From: BOG-1363 sp043775355
GTDB lineage: Bacteria > Planctomycetota > UBA11346
Direction of reading: 5' to 3'
Assembly: GCA_043775355.1 (NCBI GenBank)
Contig: JAYVSL010000076.1
Coordinates: 1 to 14,018 of the forward strand
Length of the DNA: 14,018 nt
Part shown: one piece after another, positions 7,613 to 14,018 of the stretch
Layout of the letters: every line of letters starts with the position of its first letter
Position numbering within the stretch: position 1 is the stretch's first letter
Position numbers and translations under genes: made by a program
The notes under the pieces: generated by a model
Database searches by the model: none
Told to the model about the DNA's origin: nothing
The model's input: only the letters and a program-made list of their open reading frames with translations

Positions 7613-8554
7613 TTATAACGCGCCGTCATCAATTGGCGCTGCGGGCGGCGGTGTGGGAGTGGTATTTCCCATACCTTGCATGAGTAACGCCATCATCACC
7701 AGTTGGCTGAGTCCGGTAAGCGGATTGTCATTCCCTGAGGCGAGTTCCCAGGAGCCGTCTTTCTGCACCAATTTCAACGCGATGGTGCGAGGTTTGTCGA
7801 GCGAGGTGAAATTGACGGCGATAACGGCTTGATCGGCGGTGGCGTTGGTGAGTTTAAAGGTCATCGAATCTAAAAGGGCATCGATTCGCACATCAAATAC
7901 CGCGAACGCTTCTTTGAGTTTTGGTAACGAAGGTCCAAGTCGACTTAATAACACCGGCAGCGGCATAGCACGAATTTCAGCAGCAGAATGGAGGCCACTC
8001 AGATTGATCGCGCTGACGATATGGGTGATGGCGAGTTTGGTTTTGGTTTGATCGGTGAGACCGGCTTTGGGCACCCAGGAGGCCAAATTTTTGAGCCAGT
8101 CGCGTAAGCCTGCGTAATCGAGTCCGGTGTTCGTTGCGCTAGGTGGCTGTGAACCCGCCGCCGCTGTCAGTATACCGGCGACGTCGGTGATTTGTTTTGC
8201 CAGCGTCAGCGGTTCGAGGTTCCCAAGATAGGGTGCGATCATCGCATGGAGTTGATCGGTGCCGTTGGCTTCTTGCGCCATGCGTAAAATGGTATCGATT
8301 TGCAGATCAGCATAGGCATCAGGTCGGCTGATTTGCTTTTGCCATTGTTTGCTGGCTTGCGTCTGATCGGCGGCAGTCAGCAGCAAAAAACCTGCGGCAA
8401 GGTCATTTCGACGCAGCGTTTTCACCCAGGCCGTACCAATCACGTCAGGAGTGTTGCTGGTGACGGGATCGGTGGCGCCGGTTTCGGCAGTGTGCGTGAC
8501 CTGGGTGAAGGTAAGCAAAGCGAACAGTGACAGTGAGCTGGTGAAGCGACGCAT
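7613..8554 (-). CDS. Secreted protein of unknown function
   Basis: This 313-aa protein has a clear signal peptide (residues 1-23, positive MRR, then SLSLFALLTF, cut near THTA-ET). The mature part is mostly predicted helical (WVKTLRRNDLAAGFLLLTAADQTQASKQW near 43-71, then several amphipathic helices). A short beta-rich section follows near 245-282 (ADQAVIAVNFTSL, TIALKLVQKDGSWELASG), resembling the strands of small lumenal domains where a basic residue precedes 'DGSWEL'. The C-terminus is Pro/Met-rich (MALLMQGMG, TPTPPPAAP). The 'NDL' segment near the mature N-terminus recalls hypothetical periplasmic proteins in other bacteria, but I cannot name a family. It converges on the CII-like gene with a 22-base gap and diverges from the zinc-peptidase gene. 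Confidence 0.7.
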   Translation of the reverse strand: MRRFTSSLSLFALLTFTQVTHTAETGATDPVTSNTPDVIGTAWVKTLRRNDLAAGFLLLTAADQTQASKQWQKQISRPDAYADLQIDTILRMAQEANGTDQLHAMIAPYLGNLEPLTLAKQITDVAGILTAAAGSQPPSATNTGLDYAGLRDWLKNLASWVPKAGLTDQTKTKLAITHIVSAINLSGLHSAAEIRAMPLPVLLSRLGPSLPKLKEAFAVFDVRIDALLDSMTFKLTNATADQAVIAVNFTSLDKPRTIALKLVQKDGSWELASGNDNPLTGLSQLVMMALLMQGMGNTTPTPPPAAPIDDGAL

Positions 8555-8813
8555 AAAGACCCCTGGGTTCGATGTCGGACGCTAGCGCAACTCGCGGTGG
8601 TGCAATCCAGCGTGGATTCTTTGAGTGCGATCGACTCTCACACTATCCGATGGGACATCCGTGCGCTTGCATCGGGTTAGACTTGAGATGGTCATTGATC
8701 GTGGCAAAAGGGCACGCGTTGAGCGCGGTTGCGGGATTGTGGAGCGGGCGTCAGTTCGAACCAAATTCCGGCACCAATTGTGCTCCCTCATCATGACCTC
8801 TGGAGAAATGACC

Positions 8814-9554
8814 ATGCACTTCGACTCAATTCTCCTCTTCTGGGCCATTTTGATCGGCAGTATGTTGCTGTCAGGCGGCGCCGCCTTGCTGGTGAAAATG
8901 CAATTTTCACGCGGGCAACGCATTGCCATTGCCAGCGGCTTAACCGGTCGGGAAGTGGCCGAGCGTATTTTGCGGGACGCGGACATCAGCGATGTGACGG
9001 TAGTCGAACATCAGGGTTTTCTCTCCGATCACTATAATCCCATGACCAAAACGCTGGCACTGAGTCCAGAAGTTTACAACGGTATCAGCGCCTCATCGGC
9101 AGGGGTTGCGGCTCATGAGGTCGGTCATGCGATTCAACATGCGCGGGCTTATTCGCCGCTATGGATGCGCAGCGTGTTGGTACCGGTGGCGAACATCGGC
9201 AGCATGCTTGGGCCGTGGATCGTCATTGCTGGTGCCATGATGGGCGCGGCGCAACAGGCTGCTGCGGGAAAAGGCGGCTTGGCTTTGACCATCGGTTTGG
9301 TCGGTGTGGCATTGTTCGGTGCGGCCACTCTTTTCACGCTGGTCACCGTGCCGGTGGAATTTAACGCTAGTTCACGTGCTAAAGATCGTCTCATTGCGCT
9401 TGGCATCACTCGCCCTGGCGAAGAAGACCATGCCGTTCGCGGAGTGCTGATGGCTGCTGGTTTGACCTATGTTGCGGCAGCGGTGACCTCGATCGCTTGG
9501 TTAGTCTACTATCTGATGCAACTTGGTTTGCTCGGTGGTCGTCGCGACGACTAA
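8814..9554 (+). CDS. YugP-like membrane zinc metallopeptidase (Zn_peptidase_2 family)
   Basis: This 246-aa integral membrane protein carries the zinc motif HEVGH (residues 101-105, in VAAHEVGHAIQHA), which defines the family. A typical preceding stretch reads VEHQGFLSDHYNPMTKTLALSPEVY (64-88). A conserved PVEFNASSRA (180-189) supplies a likely third metal ligand, Glu182. Hydrophobic segments lie at about 5-27, 118-143, 157-180 and 212-240. The start is set at ATG 8814 because TGGAGA (8801-8806) lies seven bases upstream; the frame is open further up to about 8625, but that part looks non-coding and upstream ATGs are badly spaced. The biological substrate of this family is not established; a role in membrane-protein turnover is likely. 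clpP follows 98 bases downstream on the same strand. Confidence 0.92.
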   Translation: MHFDSILLFWAILIGSMLLSGGAALLVKMQFSRGQRIAIASGLTGREVAERILRDADISDVTVVEHQGFLSDHYNPMTKTLALSPEVYNGISASSAGVAAHEVGHAIQHARAYSPLWMRSVLVPVANIGSMLGPWIVIAGAMMGAAQQAAAGKGGLALTIGLVGVALFGAATLFTLVTVPVEFNASSRAKDRLIALGITRPGEEDHAVRGVLMAAGLTYVAAAVTSIAWLVYYLMQLGLLGGRRDD

Positions 9555-9561
9555 ATTGACA

Positions 9562-9575
9562 GCGAATCGATTCGC
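9562..9575. promoter_or_regulatory. Perfect 14-bp palindrome beside a TTGACA box upstream of clpP
   Basis: GCGAATCGATTCGC is its own reverse complement. It directly follows TTGACA (9556-9561), a consensus -35 hexamer, and lies about 78 bases before the clpP ATG. This position would suit an operator for a dimeric regulator. No good -10 box is visible at 16-18 bases, which weakens the promoter reading. It does not match the recalled CIRCE sequence. Confidence 0.4.
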
Positions 9576-9582
9576 GCCGTTC

Positions 9583-9599
9583 ACCCCAGTTCGTGGGGT
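9583..9599 (+). promoter_or_regulatory. Short hairpin in the clpP leader
   Basis: ACCCC-AGTTCGT-GGGGT forms a five-pair stem with a seven-base loop between the zinc-peptidase stop and clpP. There is no T-tract directly after it, so it is a poor intrinsic terminator. It may be a leader hairpin or a weak termination/processing site. Confidence 0.35.
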
Positions 9600-9652
9600 T
9601 GGCGGATTCCCGTTCTTGTGGACCTCCAACCCTCCTTCTAGCATCCCCACTC

Positions 9653-10261
9653 ATGCGCTACGACGACGATGAAGATGACATGTCCGCCAACGCCAGCCTG
9701 CCAAAGGTTCTGGTTCCGAAGTCGAAGGACTCTCGCTCGGTCGATTTAGCCACCCGGCTATTTCTTGATCGCACGATTTACCTCGGCACGGCAATCGACA
9801 ATACGGTTGCCAACGCTGCCGTTCAGCAGTTCCTCGCGCTTCAACTCGATGACGCGAAGAAACCAATCACGCTGTACATCAACAGCCCAGGCGGATCGAT
9901 CGTCGACGGCATGGCGATTTATGATGTGATTAAGCGTGCGTCATGCCCGGTGCATGCGGTCGTTGCTGGCATGGCTGCCAGTATGGGCGCCATCATTTTG
10001 TCTGGCTGCACCAAGGGTGAACGCGCCATTTTGCCGCACGGCGAAGTGTTGCTGCATCAGCCGCTTGGCGGCGCGCGTGGCCAAGCCACCGATATTGAAA
10101 TCAGCGCTAAGCGCATTTTGAAGATGAAGGATATGTTGCTGCAAATTCTCGCTGACAATACTGGCCAGCCGATGTCAAAAGTTCAGGAAGACTGCGATCG
10201 CGATTATTGGCTTGATGCCAAAGAGGCCAAGGCCTACGGCATCATCGATAAAATCCTGTAA
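9653..10261 (+). CDS. clpP: ATP-dependent Clp protease proteolytic subunit
   Basis: ClpP forms the tetradecameric serine-protease chamber that degrades proteins fed by ClpX or ClpA/C unfoldases in the cytoplasm. The 202-aa product contains the full signature: INSPGGSIVDGMAIYD (76-91), catalytic Ser110 in GMAASMGA, catalytic His135 in LLHQPLGG, and an Asp within DRDYW (182-186) followed by DAKEAKAYGIID. The N-terminus MRYDDDEDDM is strongly acidic and precedes the usual fold. Two starts are possible: ATG 9653 (used here) or ATG 9680 (giving MSANASLPK). Neither has a good ribosome site, so the acidic extension is uncertain. No clpX follows; the next gene is convergent. Many planctomycete-type genomes carry more than one clpP, so this may be one of several. 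Confidence 0.95.
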   Translation: MRYDDDEDDMSANASLPKVLVPKSKDSRSVDLATRLFLDRTIYLGTAIDNTVANAAVQQFLALQLDDAKKPITLYINSPGGSIVDGMAIYDVIKRASCPVHAVVAGMAASMGAIILSGCTKGERAILPHGEVLLHQPLGGARGQATDIEISAKRILKMKDMLLQILADNTGQPMSKVQEDCDRDYWLDAKEAKAYGIIDKIL

Positions 10262-10283
10262 ACGCGTTTCTTCGGTTTTCTGT

Positions 10284-10316
10284 GCATAACGCTGGCGAAT
10301 TTCGCCAGCGTTATGC
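10284..10316. terminator. 16-bp perfect inverted repeat between convergent clpP and transporter genes
   Basis: GCATAACGCTGGCGAA and TTCGCCAGCGTTATGC are exact reverse complements separated by one T, predicted to form a very stable hairpin with a small loop. It starts 23 bases after the clpP stop and covers the stop codon of the convergent transporter gene (10313-10311). No T-tract follows on either strand, so it is not a textbook intrinsic terminator, but position and symmetry favour a bidirectional transcription end. Confidence 0.7.
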
Positions 10317-11315
10317 GTTGATAGCACCTGTGCTGCCAACAACAGGAGCCGTTGCGCGAAAGCGTGCCGCTAGGATTCCTCCGACGACCAACTGCAGCGG
10401 ATGGTAACAAACCAGTGGCAAAGTCAGCCACGCTAGTTGTGGGTGATGTTCATAAAGAATCGACAGCAACGGTACGCCCAGCGCGATGGTTTTTTGCGTC
10501 GAACACAACAGCGCGGCAATCCGGTCAGCACGGGTGAATCCGAAGAAAGTCAGACCGCTGAGCCACCAGCTTAATCCTAAGAGTACGCCATGCAGAATGG
10601 TCGCTGCGCAAATGGTGACGGCGATATTACGCCCCGTATCAGCGGTTGTCGCCGCTGAAAAAGTCGCGCAAAAGACGCAGAAAATCAGATAAAGAAGAAA
10701 CATACTGGGGATTTGGCGTAATCGCTCAAAAACGACGGCGCGTTCACCGGCGAGGATCCGGGTGATTTGTCCGATCGTCAGCGGAAGCAAAACCTCGACC
10801 GAGAGTTGCTTGAATACGTCCGTCATTGGCGCGTCGCCATGTATGCCGAGCAGCAGCAGTAATAATGCTGGCGTGATGATCAAACCGAGAAGATTGCCGA
10901 GCACCGAATTGCACAGTGCTCCCGCTTCGTTGCCGCCAGCGGCGCGGGTGAAAATCACGCACGATGCGATGGTGATGGGCAGACAGGCAAGCGCCATGAA
11001 GCCCTGTGCGATAGCGGGCGATGCACCACATTGAGTAATCAACGGAAGCGCTAACCACACCAACACAGGGATCACAACGAAACAGAAAAGTTGGATAAAG
11101 GCGTGAAGCCGCAGATGCCCTGCGGCGGCCCGCAGTTGCGCGAGCGGCAGCGTCAAACCACCGATCAAAAATGCGCCGGCCACGGCTAAATGCACAGTTA
11201 TTTGCGGATAAAGCGGGCCGCCGCGCGCACCAATCCATGGAAAAAATGCTGCTAAAATGATCACCAGCACGAGCCCGATCAGGAACCAATAGCGCAGCAG
11301 AAAATATTTTATCAT
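10311..11315 (-). CDS. SLC10A7/YfeH-like bile acid:sodium symporter family membrane protein
   Basis: This 334-aa protein is almost entirely hydrophobic, with about nine or ten transmembrane helices. It begins with a positive-inside MIKYFLLRYWFLIGLVLVI and the FFPWIGARGGPLYP segment. The GGLTLPLAQLRAA stretch (about 57-69), the central LPITIASCVIFTRAAGGNEAGALCNSVLGNLLG (about 116-148) and ALLCSTQKTIALGVPLL (about 269-285) match what I recall of the SBF-like family that includes human SLC10A7 and bacterial YfeH. Bacterial substrates are not established. The start is ATG 11315-11313; no strong ribosome site precedes it. It stands alone on its strand here, with a repeat-rich intergenic region upstream and a large hairpin at its 3' end. 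Confidence 0.88.
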   Translation of the reverse strand: MIKYFLLRYWFLIGLVLVIILAAFFPWIGARGGPLYPQITVHLAVAGAFLIGGLTLPLAQLRAAAGHLRLHAFIQLFCFVVIPVLVWLALPLITQCGASPAIAQGFMALACLPITIASCVIFTRAAGGNEAGALCNSVLGNLLGLIITPALLLLLLGIHGDAPMTDVFKQLSVEVLLPLTIGQITRILAGERAVVFERLRQIPSMFLLYLIFCVFCATFSAATTADTGRNIAVTICAATILHGVLLGLSWWLSGLTFFGFTRADRIAALLCSTQKTIALGVPLLSILYEHHPQLAWLTLPLVCYHPLQLVVGGILAARFRATAPVVGSTGAINA

Positions 11316-11360
11316 ACCAAGATTTCGTTCAGCGAATCACTGTGGCAACGCTTAGAGACT

Positions 11361-11513
11361 GTCTGGAAAGGCAGTTTTAACAGGAGGGCGCAGAGGCGCA
11401 GAGGGGCCATCGGGTGGGTGGTGAAAAGAGCAAGACCCGAATGCGCCGATGAATTGGCGAGTCCTTTTCCTCTGCGCCTCTGTGCACTCTGGTTTAATTC
11501 TGCGTTTTCAGAC
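11361..11513. repeat. MITE-like element with about 44-bp imperfect terminal inverted repeats
   Basis: The left arm 11361-11404 (from GTCTGGAAAGGCAG to CAGAGGCGCAGAGG) is matched in inverted orientation by the right arm 11469-11513 (from CCTCTGCGCCTCTG to CTGCGTTTTCAGAC). The inner 14 bases match perfectly. The outer part matches with scattered mismatches and one single-base indel. About 64 bases lie between the arms. The GCAGAGGCGCAGAGG core resembles intergenic repeats I recall in several unrelated bacterial phyla. No transposase is encoded, and no clean target-site duplication was found. It may be a non-autonomous mobile repeat or a very large hairpin. Confidence 0.7.
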
Positions 11514-11651
11514 CGGTGCTTAAATCGTAGTCGAAAATGTTTCGCTAACGCTGGTCGCCCATAGATGTCATTGGGTACCGGGATTGTGAGAGCGATGGTG
11601 GGCAACACGCTAGTAATCTAGCGCGCACTCACGCGTCTCCAACTCGGCTTG

Positions 11652-11699
11652 TTTTGACCAGCGTTTTGACCAGCGTTTCGACCAGCGTTTTGTCAGTCA
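11652..11699. repeat. 12-bp tandem repeat, three good units plus a decayed fourth
   Basis: TTTTGACCAGCG occurs at 11652-11663 and 11664-11675, then TTTCGACCAGCG at 11676-11687, followed by a decayed TTTTGTCAGTCA. A further GACCAGCG appears near 11707. On the minus strand it would read as a KTLVETLV-type repeat in a doubtful short frame. Confidence 0.85.
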
Positions 11700-11867
11700 A
11701 GTGGTGGACCAGCGCGGCAAGTAACGTGTCGAATGGAGACGACCGCGGTTGATGGTCGAACCATGGCGAAGCCAGTGTGCTGATCACCGTTTTTGTTGTA
11801 GAAACATGCAGCCCTTGCGTCACCGTTGCCGCACCCGAAGAGTAAACTCACTCACAGGAGATCACCG

Positions 11868-12101
11868 ATGCACGTGTCATCCCCGGAAGTCGAAAACCTG
11901 GTTGCTTACCTGAACGCTTGTGGCGGCGCCGACCGCTTCGAGTCGTTCGATACCAACGGCGATCCCGATCCGATCGCCGCCCGCGCTACGGCAGAACGCA
12001 TGCGCGCTTTGCTCGGCGTCAACCTTGACATCATCGCCTCGGTGGAGCAATCCGCCAATCGCGTGACAGTCACTTTATTGGTCGAACCAGCAACGGTTTG
12101 A
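11868..12101 (+). CDS. Small cytoplasmic protein of unknown function (77 aa)
   Basis: The ATG at 11868 is preceded by CAGGAG (11855-11860) at seven bases, one of the best ribosome sites in the window, which supports a real gene. The product has no signal peptide or membrane segment. It looks like a small alpha/beta protein: a helix (SPEVENLVAYLNACGG), a loop DTNGDPDPI (residues 26-34), a helix (AARATAERMRALLG) and a final strand pair (LDIIASVEQ, RVTVTLLVEPA). The loop resembles the first part of an EF-hand calcium loop, but the expected Glu at position 12 is Arg, so calcium binding is doubtful. I do not recognise a family. It is flanked upstream by the repeat-rich gap and downstream by possible terminators. 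Confidence 0.7.
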   Translation: MHVSSPEVENLVAYLNACGGADRFESFDTNGDPDPIAARATAERMRALLGVNLDIIASVEQSANRVTVTLLVEPATV

Positions 12102-12147
12102 TCGCAATCAACCATCGTCAGCGCATGCATCGTCGAGGTGCATCCGC

Positions 12148-12171
12148 GAGGGTTGTCATCCTCACCTTTTT
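12148..12171 (+). terminator. Weak candidate terminator after the 77-aa gene
   Basis: GAGG (12148-12151) and CCTC (12160-12163) can pair over an eight-base loop, followed by ACC and TTTTT (12167-12171). The T-run is good but the stem is only four or five pairs, so support is modest. Confidence 0.35.
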
Positions 12172-12187
12172 ATCGAACGTAGAAACA

Positions 12188-12214
12188 AACCGATCGGCTT
12201 ATTACCGATCGGTT
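12188..12214. terminator. Hairpin between convergent genes (paired CCGATCGG palindromes)
   Basis: AACCGATCGG and CCGATCGGTT form a perfect ten-pair stem with a seven-base loop (CTTATTA). Each arm contains the self-complementary CCGATCGG. It lies between the 77-aa gene and the convergent solute-binding-protein gene, 14 bases from the latter's stop, so a bidirectional terminator is the simplest reading. No strong T-tract follows. Confidence 0.6.
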
Positions 12215-12228
12215 ATTCGTTGATCGAG

Positions 12229-13878
12229 TTATTGCGCTGGCGCGTTGGCCCAACGAATTTGATCAAAATGCACGATTTCCAATGGGTTGGCGGTGATGCC
12301 CTCAATTCCTGGGCGCGCTAAGAACGAGCATGACGTGTGGAAGAGCGGAATGAGCGGCACGGCTTCGACCAATCGTTGCTCAGCGGCCATCAACGCTTGC
12401 CAACGCGCATCGCCGATACTGGTCGATGCAGTATCGAGTAATTTATCATACAGCGGATCCGCATAGCCGGTGCGGTTGGCTCCGGCTTCAATGCGAAAGC
12501 AGTCAAGAAAGGTAGTGGGATCAAGAAAATCACCCAACCAAACGGCAAGGAGTAAGTCGTAATCAATACTGATTTCGTGACTGCGCAATTCGGTTTGGGG
12601 CATCACCACCAGTCGAACATCAATGCCAAGGCGCCGTCGCCATTGATCAGCGATCAGTTCAACCGTGCTTTGACGCTCTGAGGGTTGGCTTGGAGTTGTT
12701 AGCTCAATTTCTGGAATGGTTCCTAAGTCCGCGCGTGCTGCTGCCATATCGGCGATGGCTTGATCAAGATTGTCAGCAAGTACGGCGGTAGGGGCTTGGT
12801 AGGGCAAATAATTTTTCAGTTCAGCGGGGACGAAAGTCGTTGCGGGGGTGGTATTGCCCTGCATCAGATATTCGCTGATGGCTCGTCGATCGAGTCCCGT
12901 TGCGAGCGCACGTCGGAAGCGAGGATGTTGCAAAACGCGAGTGATCGAGGGATTATCGTTGGGCCTGGGAACCGTACGTACGCGCAAAAACGCGGTGCTT
13001 AGCGATGGCGCTTGTTGCATACCAAAGACATGTTCTCGCCGTAAATCTCCCACGGCGTCCGAGGGGAGTAAAAAAATCGCATCAACACCGCCACTCAGGT
13101 ATAAGCGTAAAGCAGTCCCAGGATCATCGATGATGAAAGCTCGTACGGGTCCATGTGCAGGATGCGCTCCGCCATAAGACGGACTCGGAATAAAATCGTA
13201 ATGGTGACGCGGGGTGTATTCGTTGCAGCGGAATGGCCCATTGCCAATCACCGTGGTGGGATCGGTCCATATGCGGCGACCGACATCGTTATCGACATCT
13301 TGTTCTGGCAGCAATGGTACGAAGGCCATCAACGACAAGATCGTCGTCAGATAGGGGGCCGGATGTTCCAGTTGGACGATCAACGTGTGGTCATCGGGAC
13401 AGCGTAGGCCGCAGTCGCGTTCCAAAATGATTCGCCGCTGCGCGAGGTCAGTGGCCGCACAGGTTGCGCCGGCGACGAGTCCTTCTAGATAAAATGCGTT
13501 CGGCGATTGTGTAATAAGATGTCGCAGCAAACCACGACGCATGTCGTTCGCCACCACCGCTCGTCCATCTTGCCAACGTGCACGTTGATCAATGGTAAAG
13601 GTCCAAAGTGATTGATCGGCATTGGTCTCCCAGCGTTCAGCTAATGCTGGTTGCGGCTTAAGCGTGGCAGCATCCAAGCGGATCAATGGCTCAAATAATG
13701 AAGTAATCAGGCGAAATTCATCAAGCCGCGTTGCCATGCACGGATCAAGCGTGCGCGGCAGCGACAGCGCCACCACGGGCGCACGACTTTGAATCGGCTG
13801 GCGACCAAGCCACGGCAACACGCAGCCGATGACGAGGATGGTCGCGATGATTGCCAAGAGCCCACGCATGGCTGGCAT
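12229..13878 (-). CDS. OppA/DppA-type ABC transporter solute-binding lipoprotein (SBP family 5)
   Basis: This 549-aa protein matches the peptide/nickel-binding family 5. The N-terminal hydrophobic segment (7-24) ends in a lipobox-like LVIGC, suggesting lipidation at Cys19. Then come LPRTLDPCMAT (40-50), LITSLFEPLIRLD (57-69), PQPALAERWETNADQSLWTFTI (75-96), the family-typical ARWQDGRAVVANDM (100-113), IGNGPFRCNEY (211-221) and, near the C-terminus, a lowered-complexity LVEAVPLIPLFHT segment. It should bind oligopeptides or a similar ligand outside the cytoplasmic membrane. ATG 13878 or the in-frame ATG at 13869 could be used; neither has a strong ribosome site. No permease or ATPase genes are visible: the downstream neighbour is convergent and the upstream side appears divergent. 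It may therefore be an orphan binding protein working with a transporter encoded elsewhere. Ligand unknown. Confidence 0.92.
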   Translation of the reverse strand: MPAMRGLLAIIATILVIGCVLPWLGRQPIQSRAPVVALSLPRTLDPCMATRLDEFRLITSLFEPLIRLDAATLKPQPALAERWETNADQSLWTFTIDQRARWQDGRAVVANDMRRGLLRHLITQSPNAFYLEGLVAGATCAATDLAQRRIILERDCGLRCPDDHTLIVQLEHPAPYLTTILSLMAFVPLLPEQDVDNDVGRRIWTDPTTVIGNGPFRCNEYTPRHHYDFIPSPSYGGAHPAHGPVRAFIIDDPGTALRLYLSGGVDAIFLLPSDAVGDLRREHVFGMQQAPSLSTAFLRVRTVPRPNDNPSITRVLQHPRFRRALATGLDRRAISEYLMQGNTTPATTFVPAELKNYLPYQAPTAVLADNLDQAIADMAAARADLGTIPEIELTTPSQPSERQSTVELIADQWRRRLGIDVRLVVMPQTELRSHEISIDYDLLLAVWLGDFLDPTTFLDCFRIEAGANRTGYADPLYDKLLDTASTSIGDARWQALMAAEQRLVEAVPLIPLFHTSCSFLARPGIEGITANPLEIVHFDQIRWANAPAQ

Positions 13879-13991
13879 GGTGGTGCGAGTGATGCGCCGT
13901 CCAGTGCGATGACCTCGTGCTCAGGGCAATTGCATTACCCCTCGTGTGACACGGGCGTGGCTATTCTGGCGAGGAGCTGGATGAGGTAATT

Positions 13992-14018
13992 ATGGTCCCA
14001 GCCCGCGATTTTCCTGCG
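13992..14018 (+). CDS. Possible start of a gene running off the right edge
   Basis: ATG 13992 has GAGGT (13983-13987) about five bases upstream and stays open for nine codons (MVPARDFPA) to the end of the window. It would be divergent from the solute-binding-protein gene, with about 110 bases between. Too short for any product call. Confidence 0.35.

Larger units (their letters stand above)
11316..11867. other. Repeat-bearing intergenic region without a convincing gene
   Basis: These 552 bases separate the transporter gene from a divergent 77-aa gene. They hold a MITE-like inverted repeat (11361-11513) and a 12-bp tandem repeat (11652-11699). Minus-strand frames of 98 codons (11312-11608) and 64 codons (11629-11823) exist, but the first is built from the inverted repeat and the second from the tandem repeat plus a GTG start without a ribosome site. 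I regard both as non-coding. Promoters for both flanking genes should lie here; no clear boxes were assigned. Confidence 0.6.

Noticed and set aside
8625..8813. Upstream extension of the zinc-peptidase frame
   Set aside because: The open frame continues, but the extension is unlike the family N-terminus and the only good ribosome site (TGGAGA) points to ATG 8814.
11312..11608. 98-codon minus-strand frame upstream of the transporter
   Set aside because: It is composed mainly of the two inverted-repeat arms (PLRLCALLL-type translation); a typical false gene of such repeats.
11629..11823. 64-codon minus-strand frame with KTLVETLV repeats
   Set aside because: GTG start without a ribosome site, and half of it is the 12-bp tandem repeat.
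11941..11985. EF-hand-like loop in the 77-aa protein
   Set aside because: The first positions fit (D-T-N-G-D-P-D) but the required acidic residue at position 12 is Arg and there is no partner loop.
13930..13967. TTGCAT ... TATTCT as a promoter between the solute-binding protein and the right-edge frame
   Set aside because: The two boxes are about 26 bases apart, too far for a normal sigma-70-type promoter.
1..14018. A novel defence, CRISPR or toxin-antitoxin system
   Set aside because: No nuclease, reverse transcriptase, repeat-spacer array, toxin or antitoxin pair or integrase was recognisable in any gene of the window.

Overview
The window is a bacterial chromosomal segment of moderately high GC, mixing housekeeping genes with secreted or membrane proteins of poorly defined function. 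No rRNA, tRNA, CRISPR array, transposase or integrase was seen. The best guess at origin is the Planctomycetota or the wider PVC group. The hints are a transmembrane Ser/Thr kinase with a PEGA-like domain, a secreted protein opening with a 'DTVVLKNGQ..SG' segment, a large surface protein with PKD and DUF5011 domains, and weak Shine-Dalgarno use. No phylogenetic marker was tested, so this is moderate confidence at best.

Layout. Positions 1-1726 (-) hold the N-terminal 575 codons of a large secreted protein that runs off the left edge, followed by a gene-poor gap (1727-2068). A likely two-gene minus-strand unit follows: a membrane Ser/Thr kinase (3199-5007) and a secreted helical-repeat/beta-sandwich protein (2069-3157). 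Divergent from the kinase is a plus-strand run: a TruD-family pseudouridine synthase with key motifs missing (5117-6202), fmt overlapping it by 4 bases (6199-7110), and a small HTH/CII-like protein (7168-7590). This run converges on a secreted protein of unknown function (7613-8554, -).

Further right are a YugP-like membrane zinc peptidase (8814-9554, +) and clpP (9653-10261, +), which together suggest protein quality control. A near-perfect hairpin separates clpP from a convergent SLC10A7-like transporter (10311-11315, -). The gap 11316-11867 contains a 153-bp MITE-like inverted-repeat element and a 12-bp tandem repeat. Then come a 77-aa protein (11868-12101, +), a palindromic hairpin, and an OppA-like solute-binding lipoprotein without visible transporter partners (12229-13878, -). 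A possible plus-strand gene begins at 13992.

I did not find a clear new multi-gene defence or mobile system. The items most worth a second look are the TruD homologue with altered active-site motifs, the MITE-like element, the kinase/secreted-protein pair, the palindrome upstream of clpP and the CII-like regulator next to fmt.
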